This document shows, one piece after another, positions 42,609 through 52,274 of a stretch of 64,000 bases of DNA (position 1 is its first letter; each line of letters starts with the position of its first letter). Under the pieces are notes generated by a model. That model did not search any database. It worked only from the letters and a program-made list of their open reading frames with translations, and was not told where the DNA came from. The DNA lies in assembly GCA_020846745.1 (NCBI GenBank), contig JADLDI010000032.1, positions 124,001 to 188,000 of the forward strand. The letters are read 5' to 3'. This DNA comes from Bryobacterales bacterium (GTDB lineage: Bacteria > Acidobacteriota > Terriglobia > Bryobacterales > Bryobacteraceae). A program made the position numbers and the translations under genes.

Positions 42609-42815
42609 ATGACGCCTACTGCGACCAACAACGGCGCCGAGCGCCAATACGCCTGCAGCATTTGCGGCGAACCGTCCACCAGGATCTGCCACCACTGCAC
42701 CAAGGACGCCTGCGGGAATCACCTTTGCGAGAAGTGCAACTTCTGCAGCGACTGCTGCCGGTGCGAAGTGCCGTTGGTGGAATCGAACGGGGCGGAGATG
42801 GATCTACCGTCTTAG
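42609..42815 (+). CDS. Cys-rich zinc-ribbon-like mini-protein
   Basis: A 68-residue protein with eleven cysteines and several histidines, arranged as CSIC, CHHCTKDAC, HLCEKCNFC and CCRC. Such CxxC pairs in a short cytoplasmic protein imply two zinc sites or a cross-brace (B-box/RING-like) fold; the family is not one I know. The AGGAG site nine bases before the ATG is strong, which supports it as a real gene. There is no signal peptide, although both upstream operon members are exported. Confidence 0.6.
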   Translation: MTPTATNNGAERQYACSICGEPSTRICHHCTKDACGNHLCEKCNFCSDCCRCEVPLVESNGAEMDLPS

Positions 42816-42984
42816 CCCTTAACCTGCTTCTTGATAGGCGGCTGATGAACGCGACTCAACGCTGAGTCGTTCGGTGGGGCGCATTCTGCTGTGATCACTT
42901 CTCCGGGAGGCGTGTGATTGCCGCGATATTGTGCGACGTGCTTTCCGCGAACGCCGCCTGAGAAATCGTACTCAGACCGCATCT

Positions 42985-43010
42985 CCCGTTTCGAATCGGG
43001 TTTTTGTTTT
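42985..43010 (+). terminator. candidate Rho-independent terminator
   Basis: CCCG pairs with CGGG, with partial pairing of TTC/GAA between, followed at once by TTTTTGTTTT. It lies 170 bases after the Cys-rich gene and ends the FecR-like operon before the convergent Gfo/Idh gene. The stem is short. Confidence 0.5.
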
Positions 43011-43033
43011 GACGTCCTGCGCTTTGGCGGCAT

Positions 43034-44371
43034 TCATCCCAGCTTATACGGCGGCCGGTAATCGTAGCGCAGCCACTTGTTCGCACCCGGATTGTTCAGG
43101 AACTTCTCGGACGTGGCGTCCCACTCAAGAAAACTGCGTGTCTTCAGGGCAATGGCGCCGATCAGCGTCGCTGAGGTCGAAATGTGGCCTGTCAGGATAT
43201 CGCAATTGCACTTGCCGCGGCTCTTTACGCAATCGAGGAAGTTGCGGACATGGAATGTGGCTTCGGTACTGCCCCTGACCACTTTGGGCTCGATCAGGGC
43301 ACGGCGCTCGCCTCGTTCCATCGCGCGTTCCTTGTCCCGGTAGAGCGGCGTTCGCACCGGGCGGGGCGTATCCTTCACCATCTCGGGCGCCACCTCCCAA
43401 CGGTTCAGGTGCAGGTACATCGTGCCCTTGGTCCCGCGGATTTCCATCTCGGCGTTTTGCGCGTTCCACGGGGCGGAGTTCGCGTTGTACTGCGAAAACA
43501 CCACCATCACGTCTTCGAAATCCCACAGGACCTCCATCGTGTCCGGGATCTCGCGGTTGTCGTCGACCGCATACTTGCCGCCCATCGCCACCACGGCTTT
43601 GGGCGATTCCTTGCCTAACGCCCAACGCAGCATATCCATGTAGTGGACTCCGAAGTTGGTCAACTGGCCGCCGGAGTAGTTGTAGAACCAGCGGAAGTTG
43701 TAATACATGCGATTGGGGTTATAGAGGACCTTGGGCGCGGGGCCCAGCCAGCGGTCCCACTCTTCCGGATTCGGCGGCTCGCCGTCAGGGGGATTGCCGA
43801 TGCCCGCGGGCCACTCGTTCATCACGTGATAGCCCTTGGCTACCGTGATCTTCCCTAATGCGCCGGACCTCACGTACTCCGCCGCTTCCTGGCAGAACTT
43901 CGCGGACCGCCGGTTGATGCCGACCTGCGTCACACGCTTGGTTTCCTGCGCCACTTCCACCATTCGCCGCCCCTCCCATACGGTCAGCGACAAGGGCTTC
44001 TCGACATAGACATCCTTGCCGGCGCGGCACGCGTCGACGAACATCAGCGCATGCCAGTGGTCCGGCGTGGCGATGGCAACGGCATCGATATCCTTCTGGT
44101 CAAGCAGTTTGCGGTAGTCTTTGTAACGCTGCGGATTGCCGCGGCTCTTCTTCACCGCCAAATCCAGATAGTCGTCCTTCAGGTCGCAGACCGCGACCGT
44201 CTCCGCATCGCCATATTCCAGGAACCCGTCGTGGACCTGATCGCCCCGGTTGCCCAGACCGATGTAGCCCATGCGGATGCGATCGTTCGCGCCCAGGATG
44301 CGGCTGTAGCCTGCCGCCGTGGCGAGTGTGGCGGCGGTTCTGTTAAATGCGCGGCGAGTGACGTCGGTCAC
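43034..44371 (-). CDS. Tat-exported Gfo/Idh/MocA family oxidoreductase
   Basis: A 445-residue NAD(P)-dependent sugar/inositol-type oxidoreductase. The GTG start at 44371 opens VTDVTRRAFNRTAATLATAA, a twin-arginine leader (TRRAFN), with AAGGAG 11 bases upstream; the 40 preceding in-frame codons have no leader character. The Rossmann part contains RMGYIGLGNRGDQVHDGFLE, DAVAIATPDHWHALMFVDAC and AGKDVYVEKPLSL (EKP motif), and the C-terminal domain has GGQLTNFGVHYMDMLRWALG. The leader suggests a periplasmic, cofactor-loaded enzyme exported folded, as with glucose-fructose oxidoreductase. It diverges by 33 bases from the GDPD gene. Confidence 0.88.
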   Translation of the reverse strand: MTDVTRRAFNRTAATLATAAGYSRILGANDRIRMGYIGLGNRGDQVHDGFLEYGDAETVAVCDLKDDYLDLAVKKSRGNPQRYKDYRKLLDQKDIDAVAIATPDHWHALMFVDACRAGKDVYVEKPLSLTVWEGRRMVEVAQETKRVTQVGINRRSAKFCQEAAEYVRSGALGKITVAKGYHVMNEWPAGIGNPPDGEPPNPEEWDRWLGPAPKVLYNPNRMYYNFRWFYNYSGGQLTNFGVHYMDMLRWALGKESPKAVVAMGGKYAVDDNREIPDTMEVLWDFEDVMVVFSQYNANSAPWNAQNAEMEIRGTKGTMYLHLNRWEVAPEMVKDTPRPVRTPLYRDKERAMERGERRALIEPKVVRGSTEATFHVRNFLDCVKSRGKCNCDILTGHISTSATLIGAIALKTRSFLEWDATSEKFLNNPGANKWLRYDYRPPYKLG

Positions 44372-44404
44372 AGTAATGGAATCTCCTTCCGCTAACCTTG
44401 GACA

Positions 44405-45256
44405 ATGAGCCGTTGTCTTCTGCTCAAGGCAATCTTCATTATGACCGTTATTTCGGCACAATCGTATCCCCGTATCCTGGTTCACGGCCATCGCGGAGCG
44501 CGAGCCGTGCGGCCCGAAAACACCCTGCCCGCGTTTGAATACGCCATCGGTGTTGGTGCCGACGTGCTGGAGTTGGACCTAGCCGTCACCAAGGACAACG
44601 TGCTGGTGGTTTCGCATGACCCGGTGCTGCCTGAGAAGACTTGTCAGGGTCCGGCGGGCGCTACACGCGTCATTCGCGAGATGACGCTCGAGCAACTGCG
44701 CGAGTGGGACTGCGGATCGCGGCCGAACACCGTCTTCCCAAAACAGCAGCCCGTGCCTCTGGCCGGCGTGCCCACGTTCGACGAAGTGCTGGCGGTGGCG
44801 CCACGCGGAAAGTTTGAGTTCAACGTCGAAACAAAGATCTTTGCCAGGCAGCCGGAGTTGACTCCGGACCCGGAGACATTCGCCCGGTTGGTGATCGATG
44901 CGGTGCGCCGCCACAAACTCGAGTCCCGGGTAATGATTCAGTCGTTCGATTTCCGCACGCTGGAGGCCGCGGCGCGGATCGCGCCGGAGATTCGCCGGTC
45001 GGCGTTGTACTCCGGTCCCCCACGCGATCTGGTCGCACTTACGCGAGTAGCCCGAGCGTCCATCTGCTCTCCCGAACACCGGCTGGTCACGCCGATGAAT
45101 GTCCGGGCTTTGCATGACGCGGGCCTGCAGGTGGTACCGTGGACCGCGAATGATCCCGAGTCGTGGCAGCGCCTGATCGACGCGCGCGTAGATGCGATCA
45201 TTACAGACGATCCGGCCGCGTTGATCGAGTTTCTGAAAACGAAGGGACTGCGGTAG
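44405..45256 (+). CDS. glycerophosphodiester phosphodiesterase
   Basis: A 283-residue GDPD of TIM-barrel type, cleaving glycerophosphodiesters to sn-glycerol-3-phosphate and an alcohol. A short hydrophobic leader (LLLKAIFIMTVISAQS) suggests export. Catalytic residues are visible: HGHRGARAVRPENTLPAFE (His29, Arg30, Glu39), GADVLELDLAVTKD (Glu56, Asp58) and VVSHDP (His71), with FEFNVETKI as the later metal-ligand strand. The C-terminal HDAGLQVVPWTAND and VDAIITDDPA are typical. It diverges from the Gfo/Idh gene with only 33 bases between starts, so their promoters must overlap. Confidence 0.92.
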   Translation: MSRCLLLKAIFIMTVISAQSYPRILVHGHRGARAVRPENTLPAFEYAIGVGADVLELDLAVTKDNVLVVSHDPVLPEKTCQGPAGATRVIREMTLEQLREWDCGSRPNTVFPKQQPVPLAGVPTFDEVLAVAPRGKFEFNVETKIFARQPELTPDPETFARLVIDAVRRHKLESRVMIQSFDFRTLEAAARIAPEIRRSALYSGPPRDLVALTRVARASICSPEHRLVTPMNVRALHDAGLQVVPWTANDPESWQRLIDARVDAIITDDPAALIEFLKTKGLR

Positions 45257-45395
45257 GTTACGGGCGAAGGCCTGCCATCTATACGAACCTGCTGCTTTAA
45301 CGCTACGATCCCGGGTCGGTGGCAAAGCGCCTCCGCGCCGAGGAGTGGCTGGAGTTTTTGTGGCGGCGAAGGGCCGGCCGAATCAGTTTTCCCCC

Positions 45396-47027
45396 TCACA
45401 AGGGCATCGTGACGGACCCCGTCCGCCCCGTGGTTCGATCTCGCACCAGGACCCGCAACTTCTTCGCTTTGGACACTCCGGTCAGGACGCGGAAGAACCC
45501 CGCTCCACGTTCCAGATTCAAGTCGAGTACGTCCCGCGTCCATGACAGCGGCACAATGAAGTGATTGGTCTCCTTCACATCGATCTTGCCCGCCGGATCG
45601 ATGAGAGCTAACAGGACCTCAAGGGCTCCCTCCCAGCGTTCGTTTCTCTGCGCCAGCGTGAGTCGCGTCGCATCCAGGACAAGCCTCAGATTCAGCCGGT
45701 CCGCGTCACGCGTGACCGATGCCATGAGTGTCAAACCGGTTGCTTCCAGGGGGCTTTCCAGCAGTTCGCTTAACGGCGGATTCGCCTCTTCCGCCTTTCC
45801 CGAAAACGCGAAGTAACCGCGGCGGCAACTGACCTTCAATCCTGGCCGCTTCACTTGGACGCTGATCGGGCGAAAGGCGCCATTCCATTGATCGTGGGAT
45901 GGTTGATAGCTGATCGCGTATACGCTGGCGGAATTCGCAACCACTTCTCCGATCGCACGGCCAATGTCATTGCGATCGAAGAACGCCCGCCCTCCGGTCG
46001 CCCGCGCGATCGACTGCATCGACATGCGGGCGTCGGCGGCCGAAGGGGGGATCTGGGCGCCCTGCGCGCCAAAGCCGTCGCTCCAGTTGGCCGCATCCTG
46101 TAGCGGCGCACCGGCGAAACCGCGCGTGTCCACCGGATACACTGCCACGTTGGCGTCGGTCAGAATGCGGGCCGCGCGGGCCATGCGAGGGCCGAAATTC
46201 AGGCGCAGAGGCCGCCATTGCATGATTTCGTTTGGGTCGTATCCCATCGACAAAGGAAACGCGCTGGAAAGCCAAATCAGGCTTTTCCGGCCGCGAACCC
46301 CGGAAAGGCTCCTCGCGATTGCTTCCAATGTCCGGAGCGTTTGTTCAACCCGAACCTGGTTGGCATACTCGGCTGCTCCACGCCGCGCGTCCGCGAAGGC
46401 TTCGGCTTCCATGTCCATGTCCCCTGGATCCATCTTGTCGATATCCGACATCCTCTTCAGAGAACTCGGGGGCGTGGCTGAATCGGCGGCAACAGCCGTC
46501 GCGGCGACGCGCGCCGCCGAGGCGAAACTCGCCAGCACTCGCAGCTTCCTGTCGGCGCCCAGCACAAGAACGGCAACCCGATCGGGGCGATGGCCGCTTT
46601 CGAAAAACTTGATGACCTCGCGCCGCGCAAGTTGTTGTTCATTCACTCGTGAGTTCAACCTGTCGAGCAATATGATGGCGGAGCCGGGAGTCTCCGGATC
46701 GTCGATTTCCGCCCAATTGGAAACGACCCCGGGCGGAGGCTGTGCCGGCACGTCCGGTGCATTGCTTGTGCTCGCTCCACGGATCTCAAAAGTCGCGATG
46801 GTTTGGGGCTTGTTCCCATCCTTCACGACAAAGTCGTCTCGCGTAAGGCCGCCGGCGATTTTGCCGTTCTTATCGTGTACGAGGACGTCGATTTCCACCA
46901 TTCGCGCGGTGGTTGAAAACCGGGGCTGCTCGCGGTGGTTGGCTGGACGGGATGGTTGCGCCAGTCCGTAGAGCGGCCCCAGGCTCGTGAGGATCGCCAG
47001 CTTGGCGCCGGAACCAAGAATCGACAT
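45396..47027 (-). CDS. VWFA-related Acidobacterial protein (TIGR03436)
   Basis: A 543-residue exported protein with leader SGAKLAILTSLGPLYGLAQP, the lineage-typical opening RMVEIDVLVHDKNGKIAGGL with TRDDFVVKDGNKPQTI, and a von Willebrand A-like fold (SAIILLDRLNSRV, RVAVLVLGADRKLRVLASF, GRKSLIWLSSAFPLSMG, VAVYPVDTRGFAGAP). The metal-site DxSxS is not intact (LDRLNS instead), so the domain probably does not bind Mg2+. The C-terminal half is beta-rich. The ATG at 47027 has GGAG six bases upstream. TIGR03436 is a marker of Acidobacteria; role unknown. Confidence 0.87.
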   Translation of the reverse strand: MSILGSGAKLAILTSLGPLYGLAQPSRPANHREQPRFSTTARMVEIDVLVHDKNGKIAGGLTRDDFVVKDGNKPQTIATFEIRGASTSNAPDVPAQPPPGVVSNWAEIDDPETPGSAIILLDRLNSRVNEQQLARREVIKFFESGHRPDRVAVLVLGADRKLRVLASFASAARVAATAVAADSATPPSSLKRMSDIDKMDPGDMDMEAEAFADARRGAAEYANQVRVEQTLRTLEAIARSLSGVRGRKSLIWLSSAFPLSMGYDPNEIMQWRPLRLNFGPRMARAARILTDANVAVYPVDTRGFAGAPLQDAANWSDGFGAQGAQIPPSAADARMSMQSIARATGGRAFFDRNDIGRAIGEVVANSASVYAISYQPSHDQWNGAFRPISVQVKRPGLKVSCRRGYFAFSGKAEEANPPLSELLESPLEATGLTLMASVTRDADRLNLRLVLDATRLTLAQRNERWEGALEVLLALIDPAGKIDVKETNHFIVPLSWTRDVLDLNLERGAGFFRVLTGVSKAKKLRVLVRDRTTGRTGSVTMPL

Positions 47028-47245
47028 TGGCCGCTCCGTTAAACCGCGGGATAGAACGACGCCTTACACGCCGGCTGGAAAAGCCGCGGCTCTCAAACCG
47101 AGAGATAGCATTGGCTGCAAAGCAGGTCAAGGGCAGGCGCCGGCGGCACGCCAAACTGCGGCGGACCATGCTGCACATCACGGGGGCCATAAGCTCGAAT
47201 AGGCACTGGATTACACCTTTCGCCGGCTCTTAAGGCGATGCTCTG

Positions 47246-48559
47246 CTAGGAAGGCCCTGCGGCTACCAGCGCTTCCTTGAGGCTCTTGTCAATCAGGCCG
47301 AGCAGTTCGTCGGCTTGCGCTTCGGTGGTGATGAGAGCGGGGGCGAGGGCGAACCAGTCGGGGTCGACACGGAGAATCAGTCCGTTCGCGAGCGCGGTGT
47401 GCTTCAGCGCCTTGCCGATACCGGGGCGGCTGAACTCGACGCCCAGCAGGACGCCTTTGCCGCGGACCTCGCGCAACACGCCCTGTTTCTCCACCATCGC
47501 CTCCAGGCGCGGGCGCAGGTACTGGCCCAGGCATTCGGCGCGCTCCCACAGCTTGTTCTCCACAATCTCATCCATCACGGCAATGCCCGCCGCGCACGCC
47601 AGTGGATTGCCCGCGTAGGTGTGGCCGTGCATGAACTGGATGGACGCTTCCGCCGGACCCAAGAACGGTTCGCCCAAGTCTTCGCGGGCGATCATCGCGG
47701 CCAGCGGAATCGCACCCGAAGAGATACCCTTGCCGACGGTCATGATATCGGGCGTGACGCCGAACGTTTGCGACGCGAACATCTGGCCCGTCTTGCCGAA
47801 GCCGGTGATGATTTCGTCGAAGATCAGCAGGACGTCGTAGCGGGTGCAGATATCGCGGATGATCTGGAAATACTCGGCGGTGGGCGTGATGATGCCGCCG
47901 GTGTTCCCGATCGGTTCGACGATCACGGCGGCCACTGTCTCGGGATCTTCGTTCATGATCACGTCTTCAAACGCGCGGGCGGCGAAGCGGTTGCACTCGT
48001 CCCAGTCGGCGAAGCGGTCGCGGTAGTAGGTCGGCGGCGGAACTTTTAGAAAGCCCGGCATGTGCGGTTCGAACTTGGTCTTGCGCGTGCCGGTGCCGGA
48101 TGCGGCCATCGCGCCGAATGTGCCGCCGTGATAGCCGTAGTAGCGGCTCACGAACTTGTACTTGTGCGGGCGGCCGGTTTGTTTGAAATATTGGCGGACG
48201 AACTTCAGCGCAGCCTCAACCGCTTCGGACCCGCCGCTGAACGGCTTTACCCACTTCAACCGGCCGGGCGTGATCTGGCCAACCTTATCCACAAACTCCA
48301 GCGCAACATCGGAGATGGCATGGAGCGGCGGCGCGAACGTCATGCGGTCCATCTGCCGCCGCATCGCGTCCATCACGCGCGGATGGCGGTGGCCCAGACA
48401 AGCGACGAAGATGCCGCCGATCGCGTCGAAGTAGCGCTTTCCCTTCGTGTCCCAGTAGTAGACGCCTTCCGCGCGTTCCATGATGATGGGGTCGCGCGCG
48501 AAGTCTTCCATCTGGTGGAAGTCGATGAACGTGCGGCGGAGCAGGTCGGTAGTGTTCAC
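47246..48559 (-). CDS. class III PLP-dependent aminotransferase
   Basis: A 437-residue omega-amino-acid:pyruvate or related aminotransferase. The PLP-binding features are VKPFSGGSEAVEAALKF, YGYHGGTFGAM, LLIFDEIITGFGKTGQMFA (Asp that binds the pyridine nitrogen) and DIMTVGKGISSGAIPLAAMI (the Schiff-base Lys), followed by MHGHTYAGNPLACAAG. Length is standard. The substrate could be beta-alanine, taurine, putrescine or another omega-amine. Its start overlaps the CCA-adding enzyme gene by four bases, so it is translationally coupled to an apparently unrelated housekeeping gene. Confidence 0.92.
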   Translation of the reverse strand: MNTTDLLRRTFIDFHQMEDFARDPIIMERAEGVYYWDTKGKRYFDAIGGIFVACLGHRHPRVMDAMRRQMDRMTFAPPLHAISDVALEFVDKVGQITPGRLKWVKPFSGGSEAVEAALKFVRQYFKQTGRPHKYKFVSRYYGYHGGTFGAMAASGTGTRKTKFEPHMPGFLKVPPPTYYRDRFADWDECNRFAARAFEDVIMNEDPETVAAVIVEPIGNTGGIITPTAEYFQIIRDICTRYDVLLIFDEIITGFGKTGQMFASQTFGVTPDIMTVGKGISSGAIPLAAMIAREDLGEPFLGPAEASIQFMHGHTYAGNPLACAAGIAVMDEIVENKLWERAECLGQYLRPRLEAMVEKQGVLREVRGKGVLLGVEFSRPGIGKALKHTALANGLILRVDPDWFALAPALITTEAQADELLGLIDKSLKEALVAAGPS

Positions 48560-49863
48560 TTCCCGTAATTCTCCCTCACAAAGGCGAGGGCATCGTCGCG
48601 GGTCCGCAGGCGGCCTTCCAACTGGCCGGTTTCGACCGCTTCAAGCATCTCGCGAAACAGCGGTCCTGGCGCGTATCCTGCCGCGATCAGATCCGCGCCC
48701 GTGAGCAGGCGCGGAGGCCGCAACTCCTCCGTGGGCACTGCCTGCAATTTGTCCCGCACGAATTCCCAGTTCGTAAGATTGCCGTGGCTTGATGAACAAT
48801 CGATGCGGTGCAGTTCCAGGTGCTCGTCGAAGCATTCCATGCGCAGGAATCGCTTGAGCGTGCTCTCCTTCATCTGCAGCACGTCTTTGAACTTCATGTG
48901 ATTGGCGACAAGCGCCTTCACATGTTCGATTTCGTGATGCGAGAAGCGCAGCCGCGTCATGATCTCTTCCGTCATACGCGCGCCGAGTTCGGCATGGCCG
49001 TCGAACCGGATCCGGTCGGCAATGCGGAACGTCGGCGGCTTCGCGACGTCGTGCAGCAGCACGCCCAAGGCGAGCGTGAGCGGCGGCTTGCCCATCGACT
49101 CCAGCATAATCAGGGTATGAACCCAAACGTCGCCTTCGGGATGGAACTCCGGCGGCTGCTCGATACCCTTCATGGCGGCGATTTCCGGCAGGATGTGTTC
49201 GAGTAAGCCGCTTTCGTCCAACAGTTCGAACCCGCGGCGGGCGCCGCCTTCGGTGAGGATGCGCGCCAGTTCGTCGCGAATGCGCTCGGCTGAGACGGTC
49301 AGCACCTTGGGCGCGAGTTCGCGGATGGCTCGCATCGTCTCGTCTTCGATGACGAAGCCCAGCCGTGCAGCGAACCGTATGGCCCGCAGCATGCGTAGAT
49401 GGTCCTCGGCGAACCGGCGGCGCGAATCGCCTACCGTGCGCACGACGCCGGCGCGCAAGTCCCCCTCGCCGCCAACGTAATCGATCACTTCGTCCGTTGC
49501 GGGATCGAACAACAAGGCGTTGATGGTGAAGTCGCGGCGAAGCACATCCTCGCGCGGGTCCGTCTCGAAATGTACATGGCCCGGATGGCGCCCGTCCTGA
49601 TAATCGTGATCGCTCCGGAAGGTGGCCACCTCGACGGCCGCGCCCTCTCGCCTGACCTGAACGACGCCGAAATGGGCGCCGATCAGCTCGCTTCCAGGGA
49701 AGAGCGCGGCGACCTGCGGCGGCGTCGCCGAGGTGGCGACATCAAAGTCCTTGGCGGGCCGGCCGAGCAGCATATCGCGGACACACCCGCCGACCATCAG
49801 CGCCTGGTGAGCATTGGCGCGCAGCCGCTCGATAATATCGCGCGCCAGTGCCTCCGCCGTCAT
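48556..49863 (-). CDS. cca: CCA tRNA nucleotidyltransferase with HD domain
   Basis: A 435-residue class II nucleotidyltransferase that adds or repairs the 3' CCA of tRNA. The head contains MVGGCVRDMLLGRPAKDFDVATSA (catalytic Asp-x-Asp) and DPREDVLRRDFTINALLFDP, followed by the neck FAEDHLRMLRAIRFAARLGF and an HD-type phosphohydrolase domain (GVLLHDVAKPPTF; HHEIEHVKALVANH). Poly(A) polymerase is a close relative; the HD domain and length favour the CCA-adding/repair enzyme. The tRNA-Ala gene in the window encodes its own CCA, so the role here is mainly repair. The class III aminotransferase follows by an ATGA overlap. Confidence 0.88.
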   Translation of the reverse strand: MTAEALARDIIERLRANAHQALMVGGCVRDMLLGRPAKDFDVATSATPPQVAALFPGSELIGAHFGVVQVRREGAAVEVATFRSDHDYQDGRHPGHVHFETDPREDVLRRDFTINALLFDPATDEVIDYVGGEGDLRAGVVRTVGDSRRRFAEDHLRMLRAIRFAARLGFVIEDETMRAIRELAPKVLTVSAERIRDELARILTEGGARRGFELLDESGLLEHILPEIAAMKGIEQPPEFHPEGDVWVHTLIMLESMGKPPLTLALGVLLHDVAKPPTFRIADRIRFDGHAELGARMTEEIMTRLRFSHHEIEHVKALVANHMKFKDVLQMKESTLKRFLRMECFDEHLELHRIDCSSSHGNLTNWEFVRDKLQAVPTEELRPPRLLTGADLIAAGYAPGPLFREMLEAVETGQLEGRLRTRDDALAFVRENYGK

Positions 49864-49892
49864 GAGCTACTCCTAGCCGCACGTTCGTAACG

Positions 49893-49942
49893 GAGCCACG
49901 ACCGTGAGGGAGTGTTTTGGAACTCCCTTACCCCCGCGGCTC
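49893..49942. repeat. nested inverted repeats in divergent leader
   Basis: Outer arms GAGCC/GGCTC (49893-49897, 49938-49942) enclose an inner stem TGAGGGAGT/ACTCCCTTA (one G-T pair, 8-base loop). It lies between the divergent cca and APC permease genes and could be a cruciform, a leader structure or a decayed terminator; no T-tract follows. Confidence 0.4.
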
Positions 49943-50017
49943 TGTCACCCCGAATGTACCACCTCGACGTTCCCACACCCCGCAATCCCCAGGGGATTAG
50001 AATAGTAGGCAGATCTC

Positions 50018-52258
50018 GTGTCCACCTCTGCCTCGGGAGAGTCATCCCCGAACCTTCCTGCCTCAGCAAAAATCGTAATCGCCACAACCGTCGCTTTATC
50101 GTTCATCTCGTTCTGGCGGGGCGCCGCCATTGTTTTGAGCGATTTGGCGTCGACGATGTTCTACGTCGGCGGCATTGCGGAGCAGGCCATCGGAAAGTCC
50201 GCACCCTGGTTCGTCATGGCGGTGATGCTGTTCAGCTTCGCCGTCCGATCCATTTACATGGAAAGCTCATCCATGTTTGTGCGCGGCGGCGTGTACGTCG
50301 TCGTGCGCGACTCGATGGGGCCGTTTCTCGCCAAAATATCCGTCTCCGCCCTGGTCGTCGATTACATCCTCACGGGACCTATTTCCGTCGTGTCGGCAGG
50401 CCAGTATCTGGGCCGCTTGCTGAACGAAATCGCCGAACTCCTCCACCAGCCCATTCACATCGATCCGAACTCGTTCGCCACCGTGTTTGGTGTGCTTGTA
50501 ACGGTTTACTTCTGGTGGGCAAACATCAAGGGCATCCACGAATCTTCGAGCAAAGCGCTTCGAATCATGCAGATCACCACTGTGATGGTGATCGCTCTGC
50601 TCGTCTGGTGTCCGATCACCCTGCTCCTGCGCGGGAACGTGCAACTGCCGCCCGCGCCGACGCACGAAAACCTGCGCTTCACCGCCGAATCGCTCGGCTG
50701 GCTGGAAGGCACCTTCTGGCCGCACCTCGCTTTTGCCGGACTGATCATCGCCTTCGGCCACTCGCTGCTCGCCATGAGCGGTTTTGAAACGCTGGCTCAG
50801 GTGTATCGCGAAATCGGCTATCCCAAGCTGGTGAACCTCAAACGCACCGCCAATACGGTCTGCCTCTATGCACTGTGTTCCACCGGTTTGATCAGCTTGT
50901 TCGCGGTGATGATCATCCCGGACACAATCCGCAAAGAGTACTACGACAACCTCATCGGCGGACTTTCCATGTCGCTCGCCGGACCCTACCTGCTCCGGCT
51001 TGGGTTCCACATCTTTGTCGTAGTCGTGGGCGTCTTGATCCTTTCGGGCGCCGTGAATACGTCGATCATCGGCGCCAACGGTATTCTCAACCGCGTTGCC
51101 GAAGACGGAGTACTGTTGAGCTGGTTCCGCCGGCCGCAGAAGAAGTTCGGCACCACCTACCGCATCATCAGCATGGTCGCCCTGCTGCAGATTGCAACCA
51201 TTATCGGCAGCCGCGGCGATGTCTACCTGCTCGGTGAAGCGTATGCTTTCGGCGTTGTTTGGAGTTTCTCGCTGAAGTCCCTCGGCGTGCTGGTGTTGCG
51301 CTTCCAGCGGCACGACCAGGAATATAAGACTCCGCTCAACTTCCGCATTGGCCGTACTGAAATCCCCCTCGGGCTCATGCTCATCACGGCCTCGCTGTTC
51401 CTCGTCGCAGTCGCGAACCTGCTTACCAAAAAGATCGCCACCGTCTACGGCGTCTCGTTCACCATCGTCCTGCTGGCGCTGTTTGTTCTCTCCGAGTACA
51501 TCAATATACGGCGCCGCGCCGAACGCAAGCCGCTCGAAGAGTTTAACCTCGACTATCATCCCGAAGTCGATTCCGGCGGTATCCATGCCCGGCCCGGCTG
51601 CGTGCTCGTCTCCGTTCGCGACTACAACCGGCTCTTCCACCTGCAGAAAGTTCTGCAAAAAACAAACCTGCGCCGCCACGACATTGTCGTGATGACCGTC
51701 CGTACGATCACTGCCGGCGCGGGCGAATACGAACTCGGCGAAAACCAGCTCTTCTCACCTTATGAGAAGGAACTGTTCTCGCACGTTGTCACGCAGGCCG
51801 AAAAGGAAGGCAAGCACGTTGAACTGCTGGTCGTACCCGGTGTCAATCCCTTCGATGCCCTGGTTCAGGCCGCGCACAACCTGAAAGCCTCGCGCCTCGT
51901 CACTGGCGTATCGGCGCGTATGACCTCGGACGAGCTCGCCCACCTGATCGGCCGCGCGTGGGAACGTCTCCCCGAACCGCGCCATCCGTTCTCCTTAGAA
52001 GTAATCTCGCCGGACCGGCCGTCCACTTACGTCAACCTCGGCCCGCATCCGCCGCGGCTTTGGCCGGAAGACGTCGACCGTCTGCACGACCTGTGGTTGC
52101 GGCTGTCCTCCGACAGACGCTTCGGCTCGAATCTCCACCATCGCGACGTGGTCGGCGTCGCCTTGCGTCGCCTCGAGCGCGATTTGCAGAACGGGACGGA
52201 TCACGGCAACAACGATCAGGTGGTGCAGGACCTGCTGCGGGAGTTGCGGAAGCCGTAA
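50018..52258 (+). CDS. APC-superfamily permease with large soluble C-terminal domain
   Basis: A 746-residue protein. Residues 1-500 form a 12-helix amino-acid/polyamine/organocation permease fold ([37 protein letters not shown] in helix 2-3; [20 protein letters not shown]). Residues 505-746 are cytoplasmic and soluble, with [20 protein letters not shown] and [19 protein letters not shown] resembling the nucleotide-binding layout of UspA-type domains. Fused UspA-like modules are known in other APC/CCA transporters and may gate transport. The GTG start has only a weak TAGG site. The small exporter gene sugE follows after 16 bases. Substrate unknown. Confidence 0.85.
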   Translation: MSTSASGESSPNLPASAKIVIATTVALSFISFWRGAAIVLSDLASTMFYVGGIAEQAIGKSAPWFVMAVMLFSFAVRSIYMESSSMFVRGGVYVVVRDSMGPFLAKISVSALVVDYILTGPISVVSAGQYLGRLLNEIAELLHQPIHIDPNSFATVFGVLVTVYFWWANIKGIHESSSKALRIMQITTVMVIALLVWCPITLLLRGNVQLPPAPTHENLRFTAESLGWLEGTFWPHLAFAGLIIAFGHSLLAMSGFETLAQVYREIGYPKLVNLKRTANTVCLYALCSTGLISLFAVMIIPDTIRKEYYDNLIGGLSMSLAGPYLLRLGFHIFVVVVGVLILSGAVNTSIIGANGILNRVAEDGVLLSWFRRPQKKFGTTYRIISMVALLQIATIIGSRGDVYLLGEAYAFGVVWSFSLKSLGVLVLRFQRHDQEYKTPLNFRIGRTEIPLGLMLITASLFLVAVANLLTKKIATVYGVSFTIVLLALFVLSEYINIRRRAERKPLEEFNLDYHPEVDSGGIHARPGCVLVSVRDYNRLFHLQKVLQKTNLRRHDIVVMTVRTITAGAGEYELGENQLFSPYEKELFSHVVTQAEKEGKHVELLVVPGVNPFDALVQAAHNLKASRLVTGVSARMTSDELAHLIGRAWERLPEPRHPFSLEVISPDRPSTYVNLGPHPPRLWPEDVDRLHDLWLRLSSDRRFGSNLHHRDVVGVALRRLERDLQNGTDHGNNDQVVQDLLRELRKP

Positions 52259-52274
52259 CGTAGGAGCTAGCGCA

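Noticed and set aside
45319..45564. Short plus-strand ORF (MAKRLRAEEWLEFLW start) between GDPD and the VWFA gene
   Set aside because: Most of it is antisense to the VWFA gene, there is no ribosome binding site, and no homology could be recognised.
47028..47245. Hidden gene or RNA in the 218-base gap between the aminotransferase and VWFA genes
   Set aside because: Frames on both strands are short, Arg-rich and without start signals; no cloverleaf or terminator was recognised.
49864..50017. Guanidine-I (ykkC) riboswitch upstream of the permease-sugE pair
   Set aside because: The nested inverted repeat there does not show the conserved ykkC sequence blocks, and the gap before sugE itself is only 16 bases.
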